In this document: in pieces, positions 46,418 to 54,752 of the stretch
How positions within the stretch are numbered: position 1 is the stretch's first letter
How the letters are laid out: every line of letters begins with the position of its first letter
Assembly (NCBI GenBank): GCA_002402105.1
Contig: NVVD01000005.1
Span: 53,225 to 117,224, forward strand
Source: Candidatus Cloacimonadota bacterium
Lineage (GTDB): Bacteria; Muiribacteriota; UBA6191
Direction: 5' to 3'
DNA length: 64,000 bases
Program-made: the position numbers and the translations under genes
The notes under the pieces: generated by a model
What the model was told of the DNA's origin: nothing
Seen by the model: only the letters and a program-made list of their open reading frames with translations
Databases searched by the model: none

Positions 46418-47290
46418 ATGATATATAAAATCTTCTTTTTACTTACTCCCTTTTTAATTTCAACAGCTTTTGCTATTGCTCCTTCTAAACGTATAGAAAA
46501 TTTTTCTAAACTATATAAGCTTGAAACTATCGATAAAACAAAAAAAGAAAGTGTACAACGCCTAATTAATTACGCTAAAATGTGTCAAGCAGCTTTTAAA
46601 TCTGATAAATTTATCCATAGCCTTTATCCTAAAGCTGCTATTTTCAAGGGTGAAAAAAATCATGTAAAAGTATTTATAAGGTTTAACAAAAAAATTCAGC
46701 ACCAAGATGTAATTATTAGAGGTTCTCACGGCTTCAAAAACTGGATTGAAAATGTTAAATTATTTAAGAAAAAAGATAGATGGGCTAGGGGTGTAAAAGT
46801 ACATATTGGTTTTTATAATATTGCAAGAGAAGTTTACAGTCTAATCAAAGGCTCTCTCAATCCAAATTATAGTACTACAGTATCAGGACATTCACTTGGT
46901 GGATCTGCTGCTGTTTTAGTTGGTTTATACCTAGAGCATTTCAAATTTGAAAACATAAAAGTTTTAAGTTTTGGTCAACCTAGAGTTACCAATAAAAGAG
47001 GAGCAAAAAAATTAAATGGTTTTTCTCTTCAAAGAATTGCTCATGCTGATGATATTGTAACAAAACTTCCTCCTAAAATTATTACAGGGTATAGACATTT
47101 TGGGAACCTCTTTGAGCTTGACGGATATAAATCTTGGACTGGTAGCTTTATTGAAGATTCTAAAGATACAGATGAAGCCATAGACACATGGAAAAAACTA
47201 GAGTCTGGTGAAATCGAAGTTCAAACAAATATCAAAAGCCATAATATTATAAATTACTTAAAAAGGCTTAATGGTTTACTAAAATATTAA
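46418..47290 (+). CDS. Secreted class-3 lipase, paralogue 1
   Basis: A 290-residue alpha/beta-hydrolase of the fungal-lipase (class 3) family. The signal peptide is MIYKIFFLLTPFLISTAFA. IIRGSHGFKNWIENVKLF is the oxyanion-hole region, TVSGHSLGGSAAVLVG is the nucleophile elbow with the catalytic serine near residue 159, AHADDIVTKLPP holds the acid and YRHFGNLFEL the histidine. An ATG at 46394 is also in frame, but AAGGA lies seven bases before the ATG at 46418 and gives a cleaner signal peptide. It is followed by its own terminator at 47306. Substrates are probably lipids or esters outside the inner membrane. Confidence 0.9.
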   Translation: MIYKIFFLLTPFLISTAFAIAPSKRIENFSKLYKLETIDKTKKESVQRLINYAKMCQAAFKSDKFIHSLYPKAAIFKGEKNHVKVFIRFNKKIQHQDVIIRGSHGFKNWIENVKLFKKKDRWARGVKVHIGFYNIAREVYSLIKGSLNPNYSTTVSGHSLGGSAAVLVGLYLEHFKFENIKVLSFGQPRVTNKRGAKKLNGFSLQRIAHADDIVTKLPPKIITGYRHFGNLFELDGYKSWTGSFIEDSKDTDEAIDTWKKLESGEIEVQTNIKSHNIINYLKRLNGLLKY

Positions 47291-47305
47291 TCTATCCTAA
47301 ATTTA

Positions 47306-47337
47306 AAAACCTTAAGAAAACATCTTAGGGTTTTTTT
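47306..47337 (+). terminator. Rho-independent terminator after lipase 1
   Basis: AAACCTTAAGA pairs with TCTTAGGGTTT (one mismatch) around a short A-rich loop and runs into seven T. It isolates the first lipase gene from the second. Confidence 0.8.
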
Positions 47338-47349
47338 GTTTTACAGCCC

Positions 47350-47377
47350 TTGACATACCTAACCAAACTCTTATAAT
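47350..47377 (+). promoter_or_regulatory. Perfect consensus sigma-70 promoter (lipase 2)
   Basis: TTGACA at 47350-47355 and TATAAT at 47372-47377 are separated by 16 bases, 47 bases before the ATG at 47425. It is among the strongest-looking promoters in the window. Confidence 0.75.
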
Positions 47378-47424
47378 TTAGACTCAAACACATAATACTA
47401 TTTACTCGAATCAAGGACTCCTAC

Positions 47425-48300
47425 ATGATAAATAAACTTTTTTTTCTTTTACTATCTACTCTGCTAATATCTAGCTTGTTTACAGCAAATCAAAATATTC
47501 GAGTACAAAATTTTTATGAACTATATCAAGTAAATGTAAAAGATCAAAAAAATAAGAAAGAGCTAAGACAATATATAAAGTATGCAGAAATGTGTCAGTT
47601 AGCTAACCGTTCAAATGAGCAAATAAAAAAAATCTACCCCAATGCTATCATCAGAAGCGGCAGTAAAAATGGTGTCAAACTTTTTCTAACTATCGACCAT
47701 AGAAATAAACACCAAACTTTAATTATTAGAGGTTCAAGCAATTTCAAAAATTGGATCGCTAATGCCAAAATATTTAAAAAAGAAGATGCCTGGGCTAAAG
47801 GTGCTGACGTCCATACAGGCTTTTATAGTGTAGCTAGAGAAATTTATAAAATAAGCAATAAGCATTTAATTTCACACTATAAAACAACAATAGCAGGACA
47901 CTCACTCGGTGGAGCAGCTGCTGTTTTAATGGCGTCGTATCTTGAAAGAAACTCTTTTAAAAACATCAAAGTTTTTACATATGGTCAGCCCAGAATCACA
48001 AACTCTGATGGCGCTCACCTCTTAAAAGGCATCAATGTAAAAAGAATTGTACATGAAGATGATATTGTCACTATGCTACCCCCACAGTTTTTATTTTATA
48101 GACACTTTGGACATTTGTTTGAACTAAGTGAAAACACATCATTAACTGATAACTTTGTTGAAAAGCCAAAAAAAGACTCCAAAGAAGTTCAAAAAGTTTG
48201 GAACCAACTTGAAAGCGGAGAAATTGAAGTGCAAGTTAATATTAAAAGCCACTTCATTAAAAACTACATCAAAAAACTATACTCTTTATTATCCAAGTAA
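47425..48300 (+). CDS. Secreted class-3 lipase, paralogue 2
   Basis: A 291-residue paralogue of the preceding gene along its whole length. It has a signal peptide (INKLFFLLLSTLLISSLFT), the oxyanion segment LIIRGSSNFKNWIANAKIF, the nucleophile elbow TIAGHSLGGAAAVLMA, the acid region VHEDDIVTMLPP and FYRHFGHLFEL for the histidine. All triad residues are kept, so it should be active. AAGGA precedes the ATG. The third copy follows after 14 bases and probably depends on this transcript. The three genes arose by tandem duplication. Confidence 0.9.
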   Translation: MINKLFFLLLSTLLISSLFTANQNIRVQNFYELYQVNVKDQKNKKELRQYIKYAEMCQLANRSNEQIKKIYPNAIIRSGSKNGVKLFLTIDHRNKHQTLIIRGSSNFKNWIANAKIFKKEDAWAKGADVHTGFYSVAREIYKISNKHLISHYKTTIAGHSLGGAAAVLMASYLERNSFKNIKVFTYGQPRITNSDGAHLLKGINVKRIVHEDDIVTMLPPQFLFYRHFGHLFELSENTSLTDNFVEKPKKDSKEVQKVWNQLESGEIEVQVNIKSHFIKNYIKKLYSLLSK

Positions 48301-48314
48301 TATCATAGGCCTAT

Positions 48315-49187
48315 ATGAAAATTTTATACATAATACTCTATCTTTCTTTTTTACTAACTAGTTCATTTTCTGATTCAAATAAAAGAATTCATAATTTTAA
48401 AGAAATTTATACAATTACGGCTAAACCAACTATAAGTAAAAAACGTATTTTAAAAGCAATAAAATATGCTGAACTTTGTAGTCTTACAGATAAAACAAAC
48501 AAACAAATTAAAGCTAGATATCCCCATGCTATTATTCATACAACAAAAATCAATGAAGTAAAATTTTTTATCTTAATTGATAATCAACACCAAACCCAAA
48601 CAATAGCCATAAGAGGCTCAACTACTCTTAAAAATTGGATTCAAGACGCTAAGTTTTTTAAAGTCCAAGATAAATGGGCTAGAAATATACAAGTACATAA
48701 AGGTTTTTATCAAACAACTAGAGAGCTATATTCAAAAGCAAACAAATACTTAAATCCTAAATATAAAACCATTATTACAGGTCACTCACTTGGCGGTGGA
48801 GTTGCTATATTACTTGGTCTTTATTTAGAGCATTTTAATTTTAAAAAATTAGATATTATTACCTATGGTCAACCAAGAATTACAAATAAAAATGGTGCTG
48901 TGATACTAAGAAATCTCAGACTTGAACGAATAGTGTCACAATTAGATTTAGTCCCTAGTCTTCCACCAAAGTTTTTAGGATTTAGACACTTTGGAAACAG
49001 TCTAATACTAACAGGTGGTTACTTACTAAGAGATTACAAAACCGTAGAATCGGGAGAAAAAGACTCAAAAGAAACACTTGAAATCTGGGACAAACTCAAT
49101 AATAACATTAAGGTCTCAAAAACAGATTTTCAATCTCATCGTATCGCCAACTATATTAAAAGCCTATACAATGCTTTAGAATATTAA
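48315..49187 (+). CDS. Secreted class-3 lipase, paralogue 3
   Basis: A 290-residue third copy. The signal peptide is MKILYIILYLSFLLTSSFS. It keeps AIRGSTTLKNWIQDAKFF, the nucleophile elbow TGHSLGGGVAILLG and GFRHFGNSLIL with the histidine. The acid region reads VSQLDLVPSLPP in place of xDDIVTxLPP, so one aspartate of the pair is replaced by leucine while the second remains. There is no promoter of its own and no clear ribosome site, which suggests co-transcription with copy 2. A strong terminator at 49195 ends the run. Confidence 0.88.
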   Translation: MKILYIILYLSFLLTSSFSDSNKRIHNFKEIYTITAKPTISKKRILKAIKYAELCSLTDKTNKQIKARYPHAIIHTTKINEVKFFILIDNQHQTQTIAIRGSTTLKNWIQDAKFFKVQDKWARNIQVHKGFYQTTRELYSKANKYLNPKYKTIITGHSLGGGVAILLGLYLEHFNFKKLDIITYGQPRITNKNGAVILRNLRLERIVSQLDLVPSLPPKFLGFRHFGNSLILTGGYLLRDYKTVESGEKDSKETLEIWDKLNNNIKVSKTDFQSHRIANYIKSLYNALEY

Positions 49188-49194
49188 ACTCATT

Positions 49195-49231
49195 AAAAAA
49201 GCCCCCAAGAAAATTTCTTGGGGGCTTTTTT
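49195..49231. terminator. Strong bidirectional terminator between convergent operons
   Basis: AAAAAAGCCCCCAAGAAA pairs perfectly with TTTCTTGGGGGCTTTTTT. The symmetric A and T runs make it functional on both strands, ending the lipase transcript and the long minus-strand operon that finishes at 49239. Confidence 0.95.
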
Positions 49232-49238
49232 AATTAAA

Positions 49239-50351
49239 CTAAACTAGTTCGATATTTGCCCTTGGCACTTTATACTCTGTACCATCTTTTAGTTTTAAAG
49301 TAGCCACTCTTACCTTAGCTCCTGTTGGTATAACAAAAGGAGTTGAAGGCAAATCTATGATTTCACCTATTTCACCAAAATATGGGTTTCTAATAACACG
49401 AGCTTCTGCGCCTATTTTTAAGGACTTTCCTTCTTCTGAAGAAGCGCTTGATTGAAAATCTGCACTAAGAGGTATTAAAATTTCGGGTCTTATAACCCCT
49501 GCTCTAATTTGAGTTGCCCCATTAATTGATGCAAGATTACCTTCATGTTTACAAAGTAAAGCATGAGTTTTTGGAGACATTTCAATTTCGCCAAAACCTT
49601 CTGTTACAATTAAAGTTGTACCCTTTTCATTGCCCGTAATAGCAACTCCAAGATCATAACCCAAGATTTCTTTTAAGTCTTTATCATTAATACCACCAGC
49701 AATAATACCAATGACACCAACTTCATTTGCTCTTTTAATGGCTTCATGAGTCATTAAAGAACCAGCAATTAATATTTTACCCTTATGCTCTTCTTTTATA
49801 TCTGATGCTTTTAAAACGGCTCCCCTATCTTTAGAGACAATTTTAATCTCTCCTACTTTTTCTTCTCCAATTCCAAAAATACCTTGAATAGAAGAAGCTT
49901 CTGTTTCAATAACAACGCTATCTCCATCATCAATTTCAATTATTTTACCCGAAATATAAGCGCTGATTTCAACTGGTACAGGAGATTCTCTTAAAATAAT
50001 TTGCCCTGACATATGAGAAATAGAATCGATTGTCCCATCAATTGGAGAGACTAATGCAGTTTTAAACAGCCCAAAAAATGAATAGGCCAGACCAATAATC
50101 TCATCTGCTTTAACCGTATCCCCTTCTTTTTTAAGCATACATTCTTCAAGTTCTGATGCTGAAACCCCAAGTTTAATAGCAGCACTTAAAGGCACTGGTT
50201 TACCTGGTAGATAAGTTGATGCAACAATTGTATCTTGAGAAACTATCGCTCCAACTTCTACATTAATATCACCCTTTAAAGGTAAGCGCCTTTCTCTTCT
50301 AATGGTTATTTTTTCTTCAACCTCAAGACTTGGTACATAAGCTTGTGACAT
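49239..50351 (-). CDS. Barrel-sandwich/KOW-like protein of the GlmL-DUF6754 cluster
   Basis: The 370-residue soluble protein has no signal peptide or membrane helix. The N-terminal half looks like a barrel-sandwich hybrid (EVGAIVSQDTIVASTYLPGK, KEGDTVKADEIIGLAYSFFG, FKTALVSPIDGTIDSISHMS). The middle contains HKGKILIAGSLMTHEAIKRA and GVIGIIAGGINDKDLKEILG, and the end is KOW-like (FGEIGEIIDLPSTPFVIPTG). I do not know a named function. It is the last gene of the operon; its ATG is one base after the stop of the GlmL-like ATPase (TAATATG), so the two are tightly coupled. It may bridge the ATPase to the membrane proteins encoded upstream. Confidence 0.72.
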   Translation of the reverse strand: MSQAYVPSLEVEEKITIRRERRLPLKGDINVEVGAIVSQDTIVASTYLPGKPVPLSAAIKLGVSASELEECMLKKEGDTVKADEIIGLAYSFFGLFKTALVSPIDGTIDSISHMSGQIILRESPVPVEISAYISGKIIEIDDGDSVVIETEASSIQGIFGIGEEKVGEIKIVSKDRGAVLKASDIKEEHKGKILIAGSLMTHEAIKRANEVGVIGIIAGGINDKDLKEILGYDLGVAITGNEKGTTLIVTEGFGEIEMSPKTHALLCKHEGNLASINGATQIRAGVIRPEILIPLSADFQSSASSEEGKSLKIGAEARVIRNPYFGEIGEIIDLPSTPFVIPTGAKVRVATLKLKDGTEYKVPRANIELV

Positions 50352-50352
50352 A

Positions 50353-52191
50353 TTACGCTCCCTTAAAATCAGGATATACTTCTAGGTTTTTATACCAAGT
50401 TTTTAATTTATTTATCCGAGTAATTGGGTCAGTAGACATAGTAAATGGACGACCTCTAGTATCAAAAATTAAACCTGCGTTTCCGCCTTTAACCTCTTTC
50501 TCTACTGTTTTACCCTTGCCAGCACCCATATTAAAATGTTTGCTTGGCTTAACAGTTACTATGGCAGTTTCTTCACTAGGTAAATCTTTTTTAATTAACT
50601 CACCAGATTTCATATTAAAACTATCTGTTTTACCATCTGTATACTTAATCGTAACACTCATAACATGGCTATCTTCGCTTTTAGCATTACCAACAGGTGC
50701 TATACAAGTTCCTAAAAATACTAAACAATCTTTTTGAAAAACCTCATTAGCAGCCTCTGGAAAAACTTCCGAAATTACCCCAAGATGTGGCATCATAAAA
50801 ATAGAATCAACAGCAAGTCTCGTAAAGCCTTCTGGAAAAAATGAGTCAATCAACATCAAAGCGGTTTGATTACGCAATGGAGCATGAGATAAAACTCCAC
50901 CAGAACCAATCACAAGACCGCATTCCATCATATTTACTAAGGTACTACCTGACTCGCTTTGAGTGAAAATATCTCCGATAGATCTTTGTTTTTGAACACC
51001 CTTTAAACCAACAGCCAAGCTTTTATGCTGATCAAAAGACAATCTTAGTGCTTCTCTAGCAATAGCTTGCTCAAAAATTAAGTCTTCTAATCTATACGGT
51101 ATAGAGGTTGGTCGAATCATTTTATTTTTTACAGTGTTTCTAAGCTCGATTTCGTCCATATCAAATGGAACCCAACGCATTACGTTTTCAAGCCCTGCCT
51201 CTGAAAAAACATTAGAAATTGAATAGCTCATACCTAAGTTTGCAGATACTGAACGATTAAAAATATCTTCGCCGTTTTCATAGTTTTTAAATACAGAAAA
51301 AACGTCAGTAGTAGCGCCACCAATATCGACTCCAACTACTTTCATATCTTCTTGTTTTGCTACCGTCCTGATAATCATGCCTACTGCGGCTGGAGTTGGC
51401 ATAATATCAACATCAGTTAATTTCATTAAATTTGGATAACCAGGTGCATGAGACATAACATGCTCTAAAAATTGAGTTTGGATTTTTTGTCTGGGAGGGT
51501 CTAAGTTCTCCTCCTCTAAGCTTGGTCTTAGGTTTTCACAAATATCTAGCTCTACCTTTTCACCTAAAATCTTTTTAACCTCATCTTGAGCCTCTACATT
51601 ACCAGCATAAATAACAGGTAAACTATAGTTTAAACCAAGTCTTGGCTTTGGGTTAGATGCAGCAACAATTTCAGTTATTTGTAATACGTGCTTTACAGTA
51701 CCACCATCTACACCACCAGCAAGTAACATCATATCTGGTCTTAAATATCTAATTCTTTCAATTTTTTCGTGAGCGAGTAAGCCGTCATTTACAGCTAGGG
51801 TCTGCATTACAATTGCACCAGCACCAAGTGCTGCACGCTCAGCTGACTCACCAGACATTTCTTTGACCACTCCACTGACAATCATTTGCAAGCCGCCACC
51901 AGCTGATGATGTTGATACATATAAATCAACACCCCTATCTGGGTCATTGCCTTTGATAATATTGCCTTGATCATCAAGCATTTTAATACCACTCAACTCT
52001 TCTAGTTCTCTAAGAGAGTTTCTAACACCATGAGTTACATCTTCTAATGGTGCTTCAACTGTAGTTGGTGCTTCTCCACGAAAGGTTTGTCTAAAATGCC
52101 CATCAACTCTTTCAATCATAATTGCTTTTGTTGTTGTGCTACCACAATCTGTTGCTATGATTCTATTTATTTTACTTTTATCAATAGTCAT
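50353..52191 (-). CDS. GlmL/MutL-like ASKHA ATPase with C-terminal extension
   Basis: The 612-residue protein has a complete GlmL-type ASKHA fold: phosphate-1 motif ATDCGSTTTKA (13-23), LLAGGVDGGTVKHVLQ (156-171), phosphate-2 motif GVDIGGATTDV (287-297) and adenosine motif GLVIGSGGVLSHAP (425-438). Known GlmL proteins (about 460 residues) are accessory to glutamate mutase; here about 130 extra residues follow and no mutase gene is nearby. It overlaps the small gene upstream by one base and is followed after one base by the gene at 49239, so it belongs to the membrane cluster. It may act as a nucleotide-driven switch for that cluster. Homology is certain, role is inference. Confidence 0.88.
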   Translation of the reverse strand: MTIDKSKINRIIATDCGSTTTKAIMIERVDGHFRQTFRGEAPTTVEAPLEDVTHGVRNSLRELEELSGIKMLDDQGNIIKGNDPDRGVDLYVSTSSAGGGLQMIVSGVVKEMSGESAERAALGAGAIVMQTLAVNDGLLAHEKIERIRYLRPDMMLLAGGVDGGTVKHVLQITEIVAASNPKPRLGLNYSLPVIYAGNVEAQDEVKKILGEKVELDICENLRPSLEEENLDPPRQKIQTQFLEHVMSHAPGYPNLMKLTDVDIMPTPAAVGMIIRTVAKQEDMKVVGVDIGGATTDVFSVFKNYENGEDIFNRSVSANLGMSYSISNVFSEAGLENVMRWVPFDMDEIELRNTVKNKMIRPTSIPYRLEDLIFEQAIAREALRLSFDQHKSLAVGLKGVQKQRSIGDIFTQSESGSTLVNMMECGLVIGSGGVLSHAPLRNQTALMLIDSFFPEGFTRLAVDSIFMMPHLGVISEVFPEAANEVFQKDCLVFLGTCIAPVGNAKSEDSHVMSVTIKYTDGKTDSFNMKSGELIKKDLPSEETAIVTVKPSKHFNMGAGKGKTVEKEVKGGNAGLIFDTRGRPFTMSTDPITRINKLKTWYKNLEVYPDFKGA

Positions 52192-52490
52192 TAAATGACC
52201 TCGCTTTTTTTAGAGTTTTCTTCTAAAGAGTTAAAGTCTTTTTTCTCTATGAGTTGAATTAAATAGTCTATATTTTCACGATCTTCCATTAATCTTGCAA
52301 AATTATGAACCTCATCAGCTTTTAAAAATAATGACAAAAATGGTGTCATTACAATAACCATCGAAGAAAAAACCAGTGATAATGGTCGATGAGTTTCTAA
52401 TAAAAAAATTGCCATTACTTCAAAATGTCTTTTACATATTTGATAAGCTACGGTTTCTAAAAACTTTTGCTCTTGTATTTTTAAGTTCAT
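52191..52490 (-). CDS. Small protein of the GlmL-DUF6754 cluster, one membrane segment
   Basis: A 99-residue protein with an N-terminal helical part (QEQKFLETVAYQICKRHFEV), one hydrophobic segment (about residues 37-55, LSLVFSSMVIVMTPFLSLF) and a charged helical tail (DRENIDYLIQLIEKKDF). The frame can be extended to a TTG at 52553, but that would overlap the upstream gene by 62 bases; the ATG at 52490 lies one base after that gene's stop (TAATATG) and fits the coupled style of this operon. Its own stop overlaps the ATPase ATG. The family is not recognised; it may tether the ATPase to the membrane. Confidence 0.72.
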   Translation of the reverse strand: MNLKIQEQKFLETVAYQICKRHFEVMAIFLLETHRPLSLVFSSMVIVMTPFLSLFLKADEVHNFARLMEDRENIDYLIQLIEKKDFNSLEENSKKSEVI

Positions 52491-52491
52491 A

Positions 52492-53919
52492 TTAAAACCA
52501 AAGAGCTTGAAAAGCTCCGCTAACTTTATTGAGTAAAAAGTCCATCCTACCAATTAAAAGAGATATTCTAGCCATAATGGTATAACCAAAAGAGGCCCCA
52601 AAGGTTATCATTAAAAAGTAAATACCAATTTTAGCCCCTGCACCAACCACACCTTTATGTTCAGTAGAAAAAAAGAAGTAAATTAAAGTACTTAATACGC
52701 CAAGTGCAATAATTAGATTTTTAAATAAATCAAAACCTGTTGAATCAAACTCTTTATCTAAGTCACTTTTTACAAAAATTTCTTGAAATGATTTATCTTC
52801 TGCATCAAATAATTCTTTTGCCTTAATGTTCATTAAAACATTTTCTGTCGAAAGTTTAAAAAACTTAGTCGAAGACAAATACATTGATAGACTGCCTTCT
52901 AACCCATCAAACTTAGTCATCAAGCTTTTAAATACTTTATGAAATGATTGAAGATCTTTCATAGATTTGCTTATAGCCTCTTTTGATGGTTTTATAGGGT
53001 ATTTCATCAAAATACAATGATCTATTTGATTTAATAGTTGTCCTATTTTTAATTTAACAATCACTTCACTTGATTTTAAATTTAATTGTAGCTTTTTAGC
53101 CTTTTTTAGAGCTTTACCTAGTTTATAGGCTTTCATGTCTAACTCACTATAAGAAAGTGTTATTATTTCATTTTTAAATATAGGTATAATTGATTGTTTT
53201 AAATTTAATTGTTTTTTTAAAAGACCACTTTGAGCATTAGCATAAATATCTTTCCATAACTTTAACTTAAACTTTAACCTCTCTAAATAAATATTTAAAG
53301 TTAGTTTTGAACCTTTCGCCTTTTCCCATCTTTTTTCTATTTCACCAAAAGAGTAAGACGATATATTTTCTAAGCCACCATCTGTTTTAATTAGATTTCT
53401 GAGTGCCATCGCCTCTAAAACTAAATAATTATTCAATTGATTTACATGATTCATATCACTAGATTCTAATTGTAGATCAATATTAGATTGCATTTTATTA
53501 ATTGAGACATAAGTTATTTCTTTGCTTTTTATTGCTTCAACGGTTCGTTTTACTGGTAAAATAACATCTGACTTAAAACGAGTTGTCATAGACAAACCTA
53601 TAGTCCCCCCAACAATTAATGCTATAGCCCACCTTGATAACCAATCAACTTTAGGAACAAGCTTTAAAATCATAAAAAGACCCAATGTAATCGGTATAAT
53701 CAGGCTGTAATCTACCTCTGTACCTTGAGGAGTAAAAAGCAAAGGATTAATTAACTTTTTTACCATTACATCACTTACCCCACGAGCCATCATATAACCA
53801 GCCGAAACTCCTACATACAAATGCTCTGCAAAACGATAAAATGGATTATCTTTATATAAAAATGAAAAAATACAAAGAGTTAAAAAACCTGCAAAAATAA
53901 TAGATAAATGTTCAAACAT
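52492..53919 (-). CDS. Polytopic membrane protein with large helical insert (GlmL-DUF6754 cluster)
   Basis: A 475-residue protein with about four membrane helices near the N-terminus (LSIIFAGFLTLCIFSFLY; LIIPITLGLFMILKLVP; WAIALIVGGTIGLSM) and three at the C-terminus (LIIALGVLSTLIYFFF; GIYFLMITFGASFGYTIMA). Between them is about 260 residues of Lys/Leu-rich helix, a likely periplasmic or cytoplasmic coiled coil. The end, TIMARISLLIGRMDFLL, looks strongly conserved in style. It starts nine bases after the gene at 53929 and is followed after one base by the small gene at 52490. The function is unknown; it is probably a core subunit of the cluster's membrane complex. Confidence 0.75.
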   Translation of the reverse strand: MFEHLSIIFAGFLTLCIFSFLYKDNPFYRFAEHLYVGVSAGYMMARGVSDVMVKKLINPLLFTPQGTEVDYSLIIPITLGLFMILKLVPKVDWLSRWAIALIVGGTIGLSMTTRFKSDVILPVKRTVEAIKSKEITYVSINKMQSNIDLQLESSDMNHVNQLNNYLVLEAMALRNLIKTDGGLENISSYSFGEIEKRWEKAKGSKLTLNIYLERLKFKLKLWKDIYANAQSGLLKKQLNLKQSIIPIFKNEIITLSYSELDMKAYKLGKALKKAKKLQLNLKSSEVIVKLKIGQLLNQIDHCILMKYPIKPSKEAISKSMKDLQSFHKVFKSLMTKFDGLEGSLSMYLSSTKFFKLSTENVLMNIKAKELFDAEDKSFQEIFVKSDLDKEFDSTGFDLFKNLIIALGVLSTLIYFFFSTEHKGVVGAGAKIGIYFLMITFGASFGYTIMARISLLIGRMDFLLNKVSGAFQALWF

Positions 53920-53928
53920 ATTATACCC

Positions 53929-54750
53929 CTAGTCCTTTTTCTCAATGATATAAATAATATTAGACAAAATAATTAATAAAATAATTACAAGGTGGGCCAT
54001 TGATTGGGCATCCATTCCAGATAAACCCTTACCTTTAATACCTTCTAATACTTCGTACTCAGCAGCACCTTTAAGTCCACCAAGTAAACCAAAAATTTGC
54101 CCAGAATCCATATAAGAAAAAAACTTTGGAGCACTCACAGCGGTTACACCAGCTCCAACCTTTATTTTATGAATTGCATTTGCAACAGAAACATAAGCAG
54201 GTACACCAGGGTCACCAGCACTAATAGATATCAAAGCATTAGCATCTTTTAAAGAATTAAAACCATCCATAATTTCATAGTCATTTACAGAGACTTTTCG
54301 CTCATCAACAGGAAAAGCATTTTTGATGTTTTCAGAAAATACTGCAACCTGATTAAAACCCGTATTCGGTCCATAATAAAAACCTAAGTTTATATAATCT
54401 TTACCATAAATGGCACCTGTACCTTTTGATTGTTTTTCAAAAGCATTTCTGGCCATAGATGGACCTGCTGGGTATAAAGATATAGCAAAAATTTTAAGCT
54501 TTTTACGAAAAGCATGATGTAAAATAGCCTCAGCCATAGGATGAAGTTCAGCTTTTGAAGCAGGATCATAATCAAATGATATTACTAGTTTTGAGCCTTC
54601 TTTTAGCCCATCAATCAATTTATACATGCTAGTAGCTTCTGCTCCTGGGGTTAGAGGTAAACCCAAAGGAACCATTAAAGGAATCACTACACTAAAAGCA
54701 ATTAAAATAAAAATGTATCGTCTATCTAAGTTTTTTAAAAATTCAAGCAT
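53929..54750 (-). CDS. Membrane-anchored alpha/beta protein of the GlmL-DUF6754 cluster
   Basis: A 273-residue protein with one helix at each end (FILIAFSVVIPLMVPLGLP; LVIILLIILSNIIYIIEKK) enclosing a soluble domain of about 200 residues. The middle has alternating strands and helices (KLVISFDYDPASKAELHPMA, LKIFAISLYPAGPSMARNAF, DYINLGFYYGPNTGF) and a Gly-rich end (GQIFGLLGGLKGAAEYEVL). The order suggests an alpha/beta Rossmann-like domain, perhaps outside the membrane. It starts two bases after the upstream gene's stop. The family is not one I can name; its role within the complex is unknown. Confidence 0.73.
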   Translation of the reverse strand: MLEFLKNLDRRYIFILIAFSVVIPLMVPLGLPLTPGAEATSMYKLIDGLKEGSKLVISFDYDPASKAELHPMAEAILHHAFRKKLKIFAISLYPAGPSMARNAFEKQSKGTGAIYGKDYINLGFYYGPNTGFNQVAVFSENIKNAFPVDERKVSVNDYEIMDGFNSLKDANALISISAGDPGVPAYVSVANAIHKIKVGAGVTAVSAPKFFSYMDSGQIFGLLGGLKGAAEYEVLEGIKGKGLSGMDAQSMAHLVIILLIILSNIIYIIEKKD

Positions 54751-54752
54751 AA

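Noticed and set aside
50353-52191. GlmL-like ATPase as part of a methylaspartate or methylmalonyl mutase pathway with the epimerase at 9004
   Set aside because: The two genes are 41 kb apart, no mutase or B12-binding gene is present, and the ATPase is coupled to membrane genes.
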